Source of the DNA: Bacteroidales bacterium UBA1077
GTDB taxonomy: Bacteria; Bacteroidota; Bacteroidia; Bacteroidales; UBA932
Length of the DNA stretch: 27,294 nt
Assembly (NCBI GenBank): GCA_002314195.1
Contig: DCCQ01000096.1
Coordinates: forward strand, 1-27,294
Reading direction: 5' to 3'
Below, piece by piece: positions 1-6,472 of the stretch. Position numbers and translations under genes: made by a program. The notes under the pieces are model-generated. The model ran no database searches. It was not told the DNA's origin and saw only the letters and a list, made by a program, of their open reading frames with translations. Position 1 is the first letter of the stretch, and each line of letters starts with the position of its first letter.

Positions 1-24
1 CTTAAATAATTGGAGGATATGAAG

Positions 25-1326
25 ATGCGAAAGATGATATTGTTGGCGTTTGCCGCACTTGCGGTGGCTTCCTGCACACGTGGTCTAGATGAGCCTGCCG
101 TCATTGGCGGCGATGAGATACGTTTTGTGGTGGGGGATTTTCCCGCGTTCGGAGGTCCCGGGACTCGCGTTGTGGGCACTGAGGACTCCGGCAAGACGGA
201 GTGGGCCGCGGGGGATGAACTGCTGGTGGTGCTTGACAATAACAGTTATGGTACTCAGTATGCTACTGTTACGTACAATGGGAACGGTTGGGAGCTTACA
301 AAAGGTAAGTTGGTTTACAAAGAAGGCGACCCTGCATACGTGCCTCATGTATATTATGCCCCTGGTTACGAATGGGGTTCTGATGGCAAGTTGGCATTGA
401 AAGAAGGCAAGGTTGCAGGGATGGATGAATGCATTGAGGGTTCAGGAAAGATTACCGGTGATGGCCAAGAGATAACTGTCTCTTTTTCCAATGCGAAGCG
501 TGGCTATTCACGTCTGCGCATCGCTACCATTCCGGACGTGGATGTCGCTGTCTCGGTTCAATACTTTACCCCGGCGGGCTCTGCTTCTGAGAGTTCGACT
601 ACGTACACCATGCATTCTGATGACAAGGGCAATGCCTACCTTTATGGCATCTTTGACAATAATGCGACTGTGTCCGTGAAGTATGGCAATGCTGTTTTGG
701 CCAGCTATACTTTTGGAAAGGCTTCCGAGGGTGGCAAGAGCTACGTCCTGGATGCGACTGTCGTCTCGCTGGAGGGGATGAGTTCAGAGGAGATTGACGC
801 TGTCGTTTCGAACATTGCAAGTGAAGTGGATGCCGGCAAGACAAGGTTCAACTTGCTTCTTGATCCTTATGCAGGTGAGCCGGTATTTGAGGGGATACAT
901 TATGGACTTATGGAAGCAGGGTATCGCAGTATAGACTTGACCTTGATGGGGTGTAAGACGATACCTTCAAAAGCATTTTATAGTTGGAAGATGCTGAAAT
1001 CTGTGACTCTTCCGGATGTGACAGAAATCGGTGAATCTGCTTTTGCTGGTTGCAGTTGGCTTGAGAAAGTTGTCTTCGGCACTCCTCTTACAAAAGTGTA
1101 TGGAATTTCTTCTGAAACCTCTGAGGGGGGTGTTTTTGAAGGAGTAGAAACTTCGGTGTATACTGATCTGGTTTTGTCAGGCGAACAGAATCAGATGTCC
1201 TTCAGCCAGGTCGAGTGGGAAGATGTCTGGACTGCTGTTGACGGCCAGCCTTATAAGGGAAGTTCTGAACACATGAAGAGGCAATTCCTCGGCTACACGT
1301 TCAAGTCTGTGACCTGCGGCAACTAG
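25..1326 (+). CDS. Surface lipoprotein: fimbrillin-like N-terminus plus BspA-type leucine-rich repeats
   Basis: Predicted outer-membrane or surface lipoprotein of 433 residues. I chose ATG 25 because GGAGG (12-16) lies 8 nt upstream and the product then starts with a textbook lipoprotein signal (MRK, hydrophobic core, VASC lipobox with Cys17). ATG 19 and an upstream TTG at 10 are alternatives. The early region (TRVVGTEDSGKTEW then AAGDEL) resembles the start of Bacteroidales fimbrillin-like proteins. Residues about 285-365 look like BspA-type LRR_5 repeats (the LPDVTEIGESAFAGC stretch is typical: pattern I-x-x-x-A-F-x-x-C). Such proteins are usually adhesins or host/polysaccharide-interaction factors; the ligand is unknown. 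It is the only gene in its run and its upstream context lies outside the window. It contains no GAATAT hexamer, unlike most of the window, a weak hint of different origin. Confidence 0.8.
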   Translation: MRKMILLAFAALAVASCTRGLDEPAVIGGDEIRFVVGDFPAFGGPGTRVVGTEDSGKTEWAAGDELLVVLDNNSYGTQYATVTYNGNGWELTKGKLVYKEGDPAYVPHVYYAPGYEWGSDGKLALKEGKVAGMDECIEGSGKITGDGQEITVSFSNAKRGYSRLRIATIPDVDVAVSVQYFTPAGSASESSTTYTMHSDDKGNAYLYGIFDNNATVSVKYGNAVLASYTFGKASEGGKSYVLDATVVSLEGMSSEEIDAVVSNIASEVDAGKTRFNLLLDPYAGEPVFEGIHYGLMEAGYRSIDLTLMGCKTIPSKAFYSWKMLKSVTLPDVTEIGESAFAGCSWLEKVVFGTPLTKVYGISSETSEGGVFEGVETSVYTDLVLSGEQNQMSFSQVEWEDVWTAVDGQPYKGSSEHMKRQFLGYTFKSVTCGN

Positions 1327-1405
1327 ACGCATTAGTTAGGGTAATGTTATTTTAAACTATCCCACCACCCGTCCCCGCTTCACCCCACCCAATCCCTGAC
1401 CCCAT

Positions 1406-1479
1406 CGGTCGCTGAGCTTGTCGAAGCGCCCGATCCCACCGAAACGCCCACCCAAATGGCTCGACAAGCTCACCATCCG
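1406..1479. repeat. REPIN-like element 1 (paired inverted REP sequences)
   Basis: The left arm has CTGAGCTTGTCGAAG (1412-1426) and the right arm has the near-complement TCGACAAGCTCACC (1461-1474), with a C-rich spacer of about 35 bases. Ends read CGGTCGC and CACCATCCG. Two REP sequences in inverted orientation about 70 bp long match the definition of a REPIN, the unit mobilised by RAYT enzymes; a RAYT gene lies about 630 bp away. Confidence 0.75.
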
Positions 1480-1562
1480 TTCCCTGAGCCCACCGAAGTG
1501 CGCCGACCTCCTGCCATCGTTCCTCATCGGCCCCTGACCCCACCGAAGCACCCGTTCCCACT

Positions 1563-1582
1563 GGTCACTGAGCCTGTCGAAG
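1563..1582. repeat. Half REP sequence
   Basis: GGTCACTGAGCCTGTCGAAG carries the same core as the arms of the REPINs in this block (CTGAG, then GTCGAAG) but has no inverted partner nearby. More degraded matches (CTGAGCCCACCGAAG at about 1483-1497; CTGACCCCACCGAAG at about 1534-1548) lie just upstream. Confidence 0.55.
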
Positions 1583-1608
1583 TGGCCTTGCCTGCCGAAA
1601 CGTCCGCT

Positions 1609-1780
1609 TCCTTGCGGTCAAAATCACCTGTTTTGCAAACCAAGCTCACGTGGATGTGCTCCTGATTGCATTTTGAAGCCGTTCACCGTGCTCGACCCTA
1701 TCCCCGAAAGAGGGGGTCAGCCACACCACCATGCCTCTCACCCCTCTACACCCCATCTTCCCGTGCCCGTGGTCTGAACT
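1609..1780 (-). repeat. Copy L of a three-copy diverged element
   Basis: Aligns without gaps to 3795-3966 at a constant offset of 2186 bases; by hand about 123 of 172 positions match (about 71%). A third copy lies inverted at 5190-5345. The minus strand encodes, from the ATG at 1756-1754, a short frame ending at the TGA at 1648-1646 that contains LTPSFGDRVEHGERLQNAI, matched in copy M by MTPSSKDRVKHNDQFLNAI. A second minus frame in the same copy gives H-I-H-V-S-L-V-C-K-T-G-D-F-D-R-K-E, also matched in copy M. It sits between REPINs 1 and 2. Family unknown to me; the copies look like decayed remnants of one coding element, or of a small gene. Confidence 0.7.
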
Positions 1781-1887
1781 ACGAATATAGATCGTTCCTG
1801 TTTTGTACTCAGAATAGTGCATGATTCTGTTCTGTGGTCTGCGCAATGTAAAACATGAGATCCTGTTTTGCTAATCCCTAGCCCAGT

Positions 1888-1961
1888 CGGTCGCTGAGTT
1901 CGTCGAAGCGCCCGCCCTCACCGAACCACCCGCCCGAATGGTTCGACAAGCTCACCACCCG
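1888..1961. repeat. REPIN-like element 2
   Basis: Left arm CGGTCGCTGAGTTCGTCGAA starting at 1888 and right arm GGTTCGACAAGCTCACC (1940-1956), near-complementary with a spacer of about 30 bases. Directly abuts element 3 and shares its terminal CGG with it, so the two form a tandem pair. Confidence 0.75.
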
Positions 1962-2046
1962 GTCGCTGAGCTCATCGAAGTGCCCGACCCCACCGAAGCC
2001 TTGATGCACCCGAAAGCCCAGGTGGTTCGGCAAACTCACCATCCGG
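1960..2046. repeat. REPIN-like element 3
   Basis: Left arm GGTCGCTGAGCTCATCGAAG (1961-1980) and right arm GGTTCGGCAAACTCACCATC (2024-2043). The arms are more diverged than in elements 1 and 2, with a spacer of about 43 bases. It lies only about 65 bases past the RAYT stop codon, the usual proximity of REP sequences to their RAYT. Confidence 0.7.
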
Positions 2047-2109
2047 GGGTTGTGCCTGCCGATAAATTCACCACTCGGTAGAGGCGCGCTGCTTCTCCCG
2101 CCCGTTGTC

Positions 2110-3387
2110 TCACGACCTCTTCCCGAAAATGGACTCAAGCACTCCTTGGGGCACGAGGGTGACACGGCTTAGGGATGAAAGAGAAAATGTCTTTTTGTCG
2201 CCCCACAGTTTTTGGGCGACCGCAAGCCTTTCCTCAAGGCTGGCCCTTGACGCTGAGGCCTTCCCGAACATATTCATAAACAATTCTTTGCCTTCGGATC
2301 TCAATTCGCTCTCCTTCGCTACTCTGAGATATTCACGAGAACATTCCATGTCGATTTCCGCCTCTGTCTTCTTGCTTTGGCTCATAAAAGCGATGAACAC
2401 TTTGGGTGATTTGAACAATCGTTCGACTCTTGCCCGGTCAACATAGCACCTTGGGAGAATCAGGCCTTCCTCATTGAACAGCCAATCCTCAGGAATCTTC
2501 AACCTTGTGTGGAATGTGGCTCTTCTCTCTCTTACCGACAATTCGCCGACTGGACGACCACCCGCCATGTGTCCTTTAAAGAAGATGTCTCCCGGACCAC
2601 CGACATATTCCCAAGGCATGCCAGGATAGCCTGCCGCTATCGCGTTCCGATAGACATACATGAATTTGTTCATCAACTCGCGCTCGGTCCTTATCTCATC
2701 GTTACCCACCATAATCGCACCGTTGGTACTGTGCCTTTTATCCGCCGCCCAAATGATCAACCGCCTCCTGAGCTCCCGCGCGAATCGTTCCCGATCCCAA
2801 GCCGTCCCGCTCACGATCGAATGCACGTGAGTCGTCATGACCTGCTGGACCAGAATCCTCACATTGTATGAATATGCCAGTATCGCGATCATATTCATTG
2901 CCGCTATTTTATCCTGCCTCGTGTCGAACAGGCTGTTGACTGAGGTTCCGTCTGAATACACATGCGAGCAGTCATCCACCGCCTTGTCCACCCACCCTCC
3001 ACCATTTATCTTGCCGTTCCCTCCTTCAGAACCGCTCATCAATTCCTCTGCCTTTCCGCCTCTGACTTCCACATGGCCTCTCCCTCCAATTGTGGCCTTT
3101 TCATCTCTTTGGATTGGAACACTTGTCTCGCCCTCCGGACTTTTCCCGTGACCCTCTAGGCCTTTTGCCTTGCCGTTCCTTTGAAGGGTCTTTGTTAGTA
3201 CGTCTATTTCTTCGGGATGGCTCAACGCATGATAGTCTCTTGCCATGCCGTTATCCAGAAAGTTCTTTTCTTCGAAGCCATTCGACACAGGATTGTCTCT
3301 TGTCTTAATGTTCCCTTGAAAGGTCTTTTTCTGCCCGTCCATTTCTTCGGGGGCATTCGACACATAGTAGTCGTAGAAGTTAGCCAT
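2110..3387 (-). CDS. REP-associated tyrosine transposase (RAYT), HUH/Y1 superfamily, with repetitive N-terminal extension
   Basis: A 425-residue protein whose middle part matches the Y1/RAYT fold. C140-S-H-V-Y corresponds to the first strand motif. The HUH metal site is H187-V-H189 in MTTHVHSIVSG. The YVYRNAIAAGY segment (residues 244-254) fits the RAYT motif with a catalytic Tyr (Y244 most likely) that attacks single-stranded DNA. The C-terminal stretch (about 385-420, ERLAVAQKLWGDKKTF then SLSSLSRVTL) could form a helix-turn-helix. Residues 1-139 are an extra polar region with three degenerate repeats (S-N/H-x-x-E-E near residues 10, 35 and 56). RAYTs are thought to mobilise or maintain REP/REPIN sequences and are usually single-copy; REPINs lie directly 3' of this gene. 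The frame is open and catalytic residues look intact, so it may be functional. Confidence 0.85.
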   Translation of the reverse strand: MANFYDYYVSNAPEEMDGQKKTFQGNIKTRDNPVSNGFEEKNFLDNGMARDYHALSHPEEIDVLTKTLQRNGKAKGLEGHGKSPEGETSVPIQRDEKATIGGRGHVEVRGGKAEELMSGSEGGNGKINGGGWVDKAVDDCSHVYSDGTSVNSLFDTRQDKIAAMNMIAILAYSYNVRILVQQVMTTHVHSIVSGTAWDRERFARELRRRLIIWAADKRHSTNGAIMVGNDEIRTERELMNKFMYVYRNAIAAGYPGMPWEYVGGPGDIFFKGHMAGGRPVGELSVRERRATFHTRLKIPEDWLFNEEGLILPRCYVDRARVERLFKSPKVFIAFMSQSKKTEAEIDMECSREYLRVAKESELRSEGKELFMNMFGKASASRASLEERLAVAQKLWGDKKTFSLSSLSRVTLVPQGVLESIFGKRS

Positions 3388-3449
3388 AGTTCAGTACTCT
3401 TTGTAAAAGCCGCGTTATGAGAGCGAAAGCTCCGACCTTGTTTCTCGTG

Positions 3450-3480
3450 CAAAGGTCGCAATCATTATCCGTTGAATCAA
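3450..3480 (-). promoter_or_regulatory. Candidate RAYT promoter
   Basis: On the minus strand TTG (3480-3478) is followed after 20 bases by GACCTTTG (3457-3450), one mismatch from the Bacteroidota primary sigma -7 consensus TAnnTTTG at the expected spacing. It would give a leader of about 60 bases before the RAYT ATG. The mismatch falls in the first T, so the site may be weak. Confidence 0.4.
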
Positions 3481-3794
3481 TTATTCCACGGCTAAGTTGT
3501 GTGTCCGTACTTAGACACGTCTGTGGGGCCGTTTTCATGGACAAGGCAGATTACTTTTTTGTGAAGAATGTTGTCTGCTGAATAAGATTATGTGTGTTTC
3601 ATTTCTGCGGCTTCTTTTGCTTTTGCAGGTTCCGTAGCCACAATTAGCCAACTTCAATCCTTGTCTTGCTCCCCCTGTCCTACTCCCTGCACCCACCGAT
3701 GCTCCCGCTTACAGCCAGTTTTAGGAATTCATCAAGGTGTCCGTTTCTCTCGTTCGGCCACCAAGCCAGTAGGAAGACCATCCGAAGCACCTGC

Positions 3795-3966
3795 TCCTTG
3801 CGGCCAAAGTCTCTTGTTTCACAAATATCGCGCACGGAGATGTGCTTCAGATTGCGTTCAGAAACTGATCGTTGTGCTTGACCCTATCCTTGGAAGAGGG
3901 GGTCATCCACGCCAATCGGCCTCTCGTACCTCTACAAACCATCTATTTGTGTCCGCGGTTCGCACA
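3795..3966 (-). repeat. Copy M of the three-copy diverged element
   Basis: Ungapped partner of 1609-1780 (about 71% identical by hand count), in the same orientation on the other side of the RAYT gene, so the transposase is bracketed by diverged direct repeats. On the minus strand it holds a complete 31-codon frame, ATG at 3942-3940 to TGA at 3849-3847, preceded immediately by a TAG. Its product shares M-x-C-R-G-x-R-G, W-[LM]-T-P-S and DRV-x-H with the peptide of copy L (17 of 31 identical). A second minus frame gives HISVRDICETRDFGRKE, matching HIHVSLVCKTGDFDRKE in copy L. Unlike L, it has no REP sequence inserted nearby. Confidence 0.7.
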
Positions 3967-4106
3967 ATTGAAGGACCGAGACTCCCAACCATGGTCAACC
4001 TCGTTTGTGGGGATGAGTTTTTGTCGCAGTGACGTGATCTGCATTGATTGTGACAGGCATTGGATAAAATTGGACCGCAATTGAGAGTGGCATAGGAAAG
4101 AATTTT

Positions 4107-4137
4107 TTGCAGGAATATTCACAAATAATTAACTTTG
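4107..4137 (+). promoter_or_regulatory. efp promoter (Bacteroidota -33/-7 type)
   Basis: TTTTTTG with TTG at 4107-4109, a 20-base spacer, then TAACTTTG (4130-4137), an exact match to TAnnTTTG at the expected distance. Transcription would start near 4142 and leave a leader of about 95 bases before the efp ATG. The spacer contains GAATATTC (4113-4120). Confidence 0.75.
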
Positions 4138-4237
4138 CGGTCGAAATTATTGCGCATCAATCTTTTGAAGTCCAAACCATAAGGATTACCCAAGTTGAGG
4201 CGGGAATTAAACGATTGACAAATTCATTACATATTTT

Positions 4238-4804
4238 ATGGCAACAACAGCAGATTTTAAGAACGGCCTTTATATCAGCTACAACGGCAAGCCTTGCCAG
4301 GTAGTCTATTTCCAGCACGTTAAGCCTGGAAAGGGTCCGGCATTCGTGAAGACAAAACTTCGCAACCTTGAGAACGGAAGGATCCTTGAGAACACTTTCA
4401 CAGCGGGTATGAAGATCGATGTCATCAACGTCGAGAGACGTCCTTACCAGTTCCTTTACTCTGACGAGGACGGATTCAACTTCATGCACGAGGAGACCTA
4501 CGAGCAGATCCACCTGCCTCATGATGTCGTCGAGAACGCTGACCTCATGAAGGAAGGACAGCATGTCGAGATGATGTTCGTCACCGAGCCTGAGGAGAAG
4601 TGCCTTACCTGTGAGCTCCCTACCTACGTCACCCTTGAGGTGACCTACACCGAGCCAGCTGTGAAGGGCAACACCGCCTCCACCAGCGCTTTGAAGGAGT
4701 GCACCCTTGAGACCGGCGCCAAGATCATGGTCCCTCTCTTCATCAATCAGGGCGACAAGATCACCGTCAACACCACCGACCGCTCCTACGGTCAGAGAGT
4801 GTAA
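4238..4804 (+). CDS. efp: Translation elongation factor P
   Basis: EF-P binds between the P and E sites of the ribosome and relieves stalling at consecutive prolines. The 188-residue length is standard, with three beta-barrel domains: KOW-like N-terminus (1-65), OB middle (about 66-128) and C-terminal OB domain ending in DRSYGQRV. The tip loop PGKGPAF places a lysine (K32) at the residue that is post-translationally modified in many EF-Ps; no modification enzyme gene is visible here. Start ATG 4238 lies about 95 bases after a strong promoter. Codon choice is strongly biased to C-ending and GAG codons, as expected for a highly expressed gene, and no GAATAT hexamer occurs in it. Confidence 0.97.
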   Translation: MATTADFKNGLYISYNGKPCQVVYFQHVKPGKGPAFVKTKLRNLENGRILENTFTAGMKIDVINVERRPYQFLYSDEDGFNFMHEETYEQIHLPHDVVENADLMKEGQHVEMMFVTEPEEKCLTCELPTYVTLEVTYTEPAVKGNTASTSALKECTLETGAKIMVPLFINQGDKITVNTTDRSYGQRV

Positions 4805-4844
4805 TCTCTTTGCAAGGGGCTATTTTGATTTGTTTGTTTGAAAG

Positions 4845-5014
4845 TTAAGATCAGACTCTTTTCCTGCTTCTCACCTCGGCAATCCGAACAAGTTCGATTG
4901 CAGTCGGTTCGGGCGTTGTGTTGAAAGTGAAAAACTTCAGATTCGACCTCTGGAAGGTGGCGGTGCTGTCTGTCTGAAGACGCGGGAAGATAATGAAGGA
5001 TTTTTCAAAGAGCA
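4845..5014 (-). other. Possible remnant of an rRNA operon leader
   Basis: On the minus strand TGCTCTTTGAAA (5014-5003) resembles the rRNA antitermination boxA (TGCTCTTTA-type). About 145 bases further on, AGAGTCTGATC (4859-4849) matches the conserved 16S 5' start AGAGTTTGATC at 10 of 11 positions; similarity then stops and no 16S body follows. Between them 4881-4899 forms a small hairpin (AATCcGAAC / GTTCGATT). This could be a decayed rrn leader left by recombination, or chance. Both matches are short and I could not search. Confidence 0.3.
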
Positions 5015-5080
5015 TTAATACAAATCTGAACAGTTTCTGAAAGCAAGTGATTTTGACGATCGCTTGACAGAATTTTGAGG

Positions 5081-5105
5081 CCGGGCAAAGTCCCGGCTTT
5101 CTTTG
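5081..5105 (+). terminator. Intrinsic terminator, plus strand
   Basis: GCCGGG (5081-5086), six-base loop, CCCGGC (5093-5098), followed by TTTCTTT. It has the GC-rich stem and U tract of a Rho-independent terminator for plus-strand transcripts. It lies about 280 bases after the efp stop, so the efp message would have a long 3' untranslated part unless another end exists earlier. Confidence 0.75.
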
Positions 5106-5189
5106 TCTGACAAATGACTCGCAATTGAGCCGTCCGTTTTTGTTTCCATACTTTAAACAGTTTGTCAACCGTTTGCTTTGATGCGAACC

Positions 5190-5345
5190 AGGGTCACGCG
5201 AAGATCTCTTGAAGAGGGGTAAGAGGCCTATAGGTGTGGATGATACCTGCTTCCGTGAACGGGGGCAGCCACGGTGAACGCCGTCATGGCAGAGCGAGAG
5301 GCACAATTGCTGTGGACGTGGTTTGTATAATGGCTTTCGGCGAAA
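5190..5345 (+). repeat. Copy R of the three-copy diverged element (inverted)
   Basis: Inverted relative to copies L and M. Aligned with the reverse complement of L it shares TCACGCGAAGAT-like, AGAGGGGTAAGAGGC and CACGGTGAACG blocks at the same spacing over about 110 bases, with one single-base shift near the end; overall identity about 60%. In the frame matching the small peptide of L and M it reads RGVRGL-stop-VWMIPAS, interrupted by stop codons. In the second frame, after the one-base shift, it reads IAVDVVCIMAFGES, comparable to ISVRDICETRDFGRKE of copy M. It is the most decayed copy and ends about 40 bases before the ispH stop codon. Confidence 0.6.
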
Positions 5346-5385
5346 GCCCTCGTCCTTTACAGACTCCGAGATCGGGTGATAAGAT

Positions 5386-6468
5386 TCAGATATTTGAGAT
5401 TGACTCGTGGACCTGTTCCAGAAGCCATCCGGGTGTGGAGGTGGCGCCGCAGATCCCGACCTTGTCTCCATCTGAAAACCATTCCTGCTTCAGCTCCGAG
5501 GGCTCTGAGATATGGTATGTGTGCGGATTCCTTGACTTGCAAAGATCGAAAAGCACCTTCCCGTTGGAACTGGATGAGCCTGACACAAAGATGACTACGT
5601 CGTGTTTAAGAGCGAATTCGGCAAGTTCCTCATGCCGTGTGGCCACCTGCGAACAGATTGTTTGGTGAACAGTAAGGTTGGCAGGGGCTGATGGCGCATT
5701 ACTGGCGGTGGCAACTGAATTCTCCGCTACTGACGATTGTTGGACCTGCTTGAGCATCCGTCTTGATGGTCCGTCATTCTGGGACGTTTGTAAGGCTTGT
5801 CCTGATGTTTCGTTACGTCCGCCGCCCTGGGGGACTGGGCGTTGGGCCGGCTGGGATATGAGCTGGCCACGGTGTCGGAGCGCCTCCGACAGCACCCTGC
5901 ATATCTCTGAATATTCCACCGGACTCTTGGTGGTCTGCGAGAAAATCTCCAACGGCCGGTCTGTCTTGATGGAGCCGCTTTCAAGAGCGGACAGCAGCAT
6001 CGGCATATTCTCGATCACGACAGCGTCGCCATCTACTTGTCCCAACAGCCCCAGCACCTCGGCGTGACCGATCTTTCCGAATATGATGATCTGCCCTCCG
6101 GCCGGCTTGACCCTCTCGTAGGCCTCTCTGATGTTTTTTTGCAGTTTCAAAACCACCGGACAAGTGCAGTCAATCACCTTAAGGCCAAGCCCCTGGGCCA
6201 ATGAATATGTCTGCGGCGGCTCGCCGTGCGCCCTTATCAGCAATGTCTTCAATGACGGTTCGGGAATATTCATGAGCCCTTCCTTGTCGATTGTGACAAG
6301 CCCTTTTTCGCCGAGTCTCCGCAGCTCCGCCTCATTGTGTACTATGTCGCCAAGAGAGTACAGTGTCTTGCCGGGAAATTCCTCCAGGAACTTCTCGGCC
6401 CGGCTGATAGCCCTGATCACGCCTCCACAGAAGCCGGAATGCTTCTCAATCTCGACCTGAAGGTTCAT
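5386..6468 (-). CDS. ispH: 4-hydroxy-3-methylbut-2-enyl diphosphate reductase with an internal insertion
   Basis: Last enzyme of the MEP isoprenoid pathway, reducing HMBPP to IPP and DMAPP with a [4Fe-4S] cluster. From Met at 6468 it has 360 residues. Cluster cysteines C14 (SGFCGGV), C103 (CTCP) and C272 (TICSQV), H44, H81 (RAHGEPP), H135/E137 (GHAEV), QTTK (178-181) and SSSSNGK (298-304) are all present. ATG 6468 is preferred over the upstream in-frame start at 6522 because homologous sequence begins there and it leaves 4 bases after the cmk stop. Odd point: 92 residues separate T180 and C272 against about 30 in E. coli IspH, so about 60 residues (roughly 200-264, rich in Q, S, A, P, G) are extra. 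The frame is intact and all active-site residues remain, so it is probably functional. Confidence 0.93.
   Translation of the reverse strand: MNLQVEIEKHSGFCGGVIRAISRAEKFLEEFPGKTLYSLGDIVHNEAELRRLGEKGLVTIDKEGLMNIPEPSLKTLLIRAHGEPPQTYSLAQGLGLKVIDCTCPVVLKLQKNIREAYERVKPAGGQIIIFGKIGHAEVLGLLGQVDGDAVVIENMPMLLSALESGSIKTDRPLEIFSQTTKSPVEYSEICRVLSEALRHRGQLISQPAQRPVPQGGGRNETSGQALQTSQNDGPSRRMLKQVQQSSVAENSVATASNAPSAPANLTVHQTICSQVATRHEELAEFALKHDVVIFVSGSSSSNGKVLFDLCKSRNPHTYHISEPSELKQEWFSDGDKVGICGATSTPGWLLEQVHESISNI
5677..5873 (-). repeat. Low-complexity in-frame insertion within ispH, REP-like
   Basis: DNA for the extra IspH residues. On the plus strand it contains TGACG (5731-5735) and CGTCA (5772-5776) as inverted ends around GTTGGACCTGCTTGAGCATCC, which matches about 15 of 21 positions of the REP-type GCTGAACTTGTTTCAGCATCT that I associate with Bacteroidota genomes. 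Next to it a perfect 7-bp hairpin GTCGGAG-cgc-CTCCGAC (5874-5890) lies at the boundary. A REP insertion translated in frame is my inference. Confidence 0.45.
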
Positions 6469-6472
6469 GGCT

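Larger units (their letters stand above)
1327..2109. other. Non-coding repeat block downstream of the RAYT gene
   Basis: 783 bases without a convincing gene between the lipoprotein stop and the RAYT stop. It holds REPIN-like elements at 1406-1479, 1888-1961 and 1960-2046, degenerate half elements at about 1480-1499, 1534-1554 and 1563-1582, and one copy of the three-copy element (1609-1780). The segment 1781-1886 is AT-richer and shows nothing I can name. Apparent reading frames here are translations of the repeats. Confidence 0.75.
3388..4237. other. Intergenic region between RAYT and efp
   Basis: 850 bases without a convincing gene. It contains a candidate RAYT promoter (3450-3480), copy M of the three-copy element (3795-3966) preceded by CCACCGATGCTCCCG (3693-3707), which matches CCACCGAAGCACCCG (1540-1554) near copy L, and the efp promoter (4107-4137). 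I see nothing nameable at 3490-3690 or 3970-4100. Confidence 0.7.
4805..5385. other. Convergent intergenic region between efp and ispH
   Basis: 581 bases without a credible gene. From left to right: a sequence similar to the 16S rRNA 5' end and a boxA-like site (both minus strand, 4845-5014), a plus-strand terminator hairpin (5081-5105), and copy R of the three-copy element (5190-5345). A long minus frame across 4851-5471 is judged spurious because it runs through the terminator hairpin, the repeat and into ispH and resembles no protein I recognise. Confidence 0.7.

Noticed and set aside
1406..2046. CRISPR array
   Set aside because: The repeats are inverted pairs with irregular spacing and variable, related spacers, and no cas genes are present; they are REPINs.
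1878..2165. A 95-codon minus-strand frame next to the RAYT stop
   Set aside because: It is the translation of two REPINs (repeated FDELSDR-type peptides) and overlaps the RAYT 3' end in another frame.
4881..4915. A GTTCGATT / GGTTCGGG segment resembling a tRNA T-arm
   Set aside because: No acceptor, D or anticodon stem can be built around it and there is no CCA-proximal pairing.
4851..5471. A 206-codon minus-strand frame in the efp-ispH gap
   Set aside because: It runs through a terminator hairpin, the boxA-like site, repeat copy R and into the ispH 3' end; no recognisable protein features.
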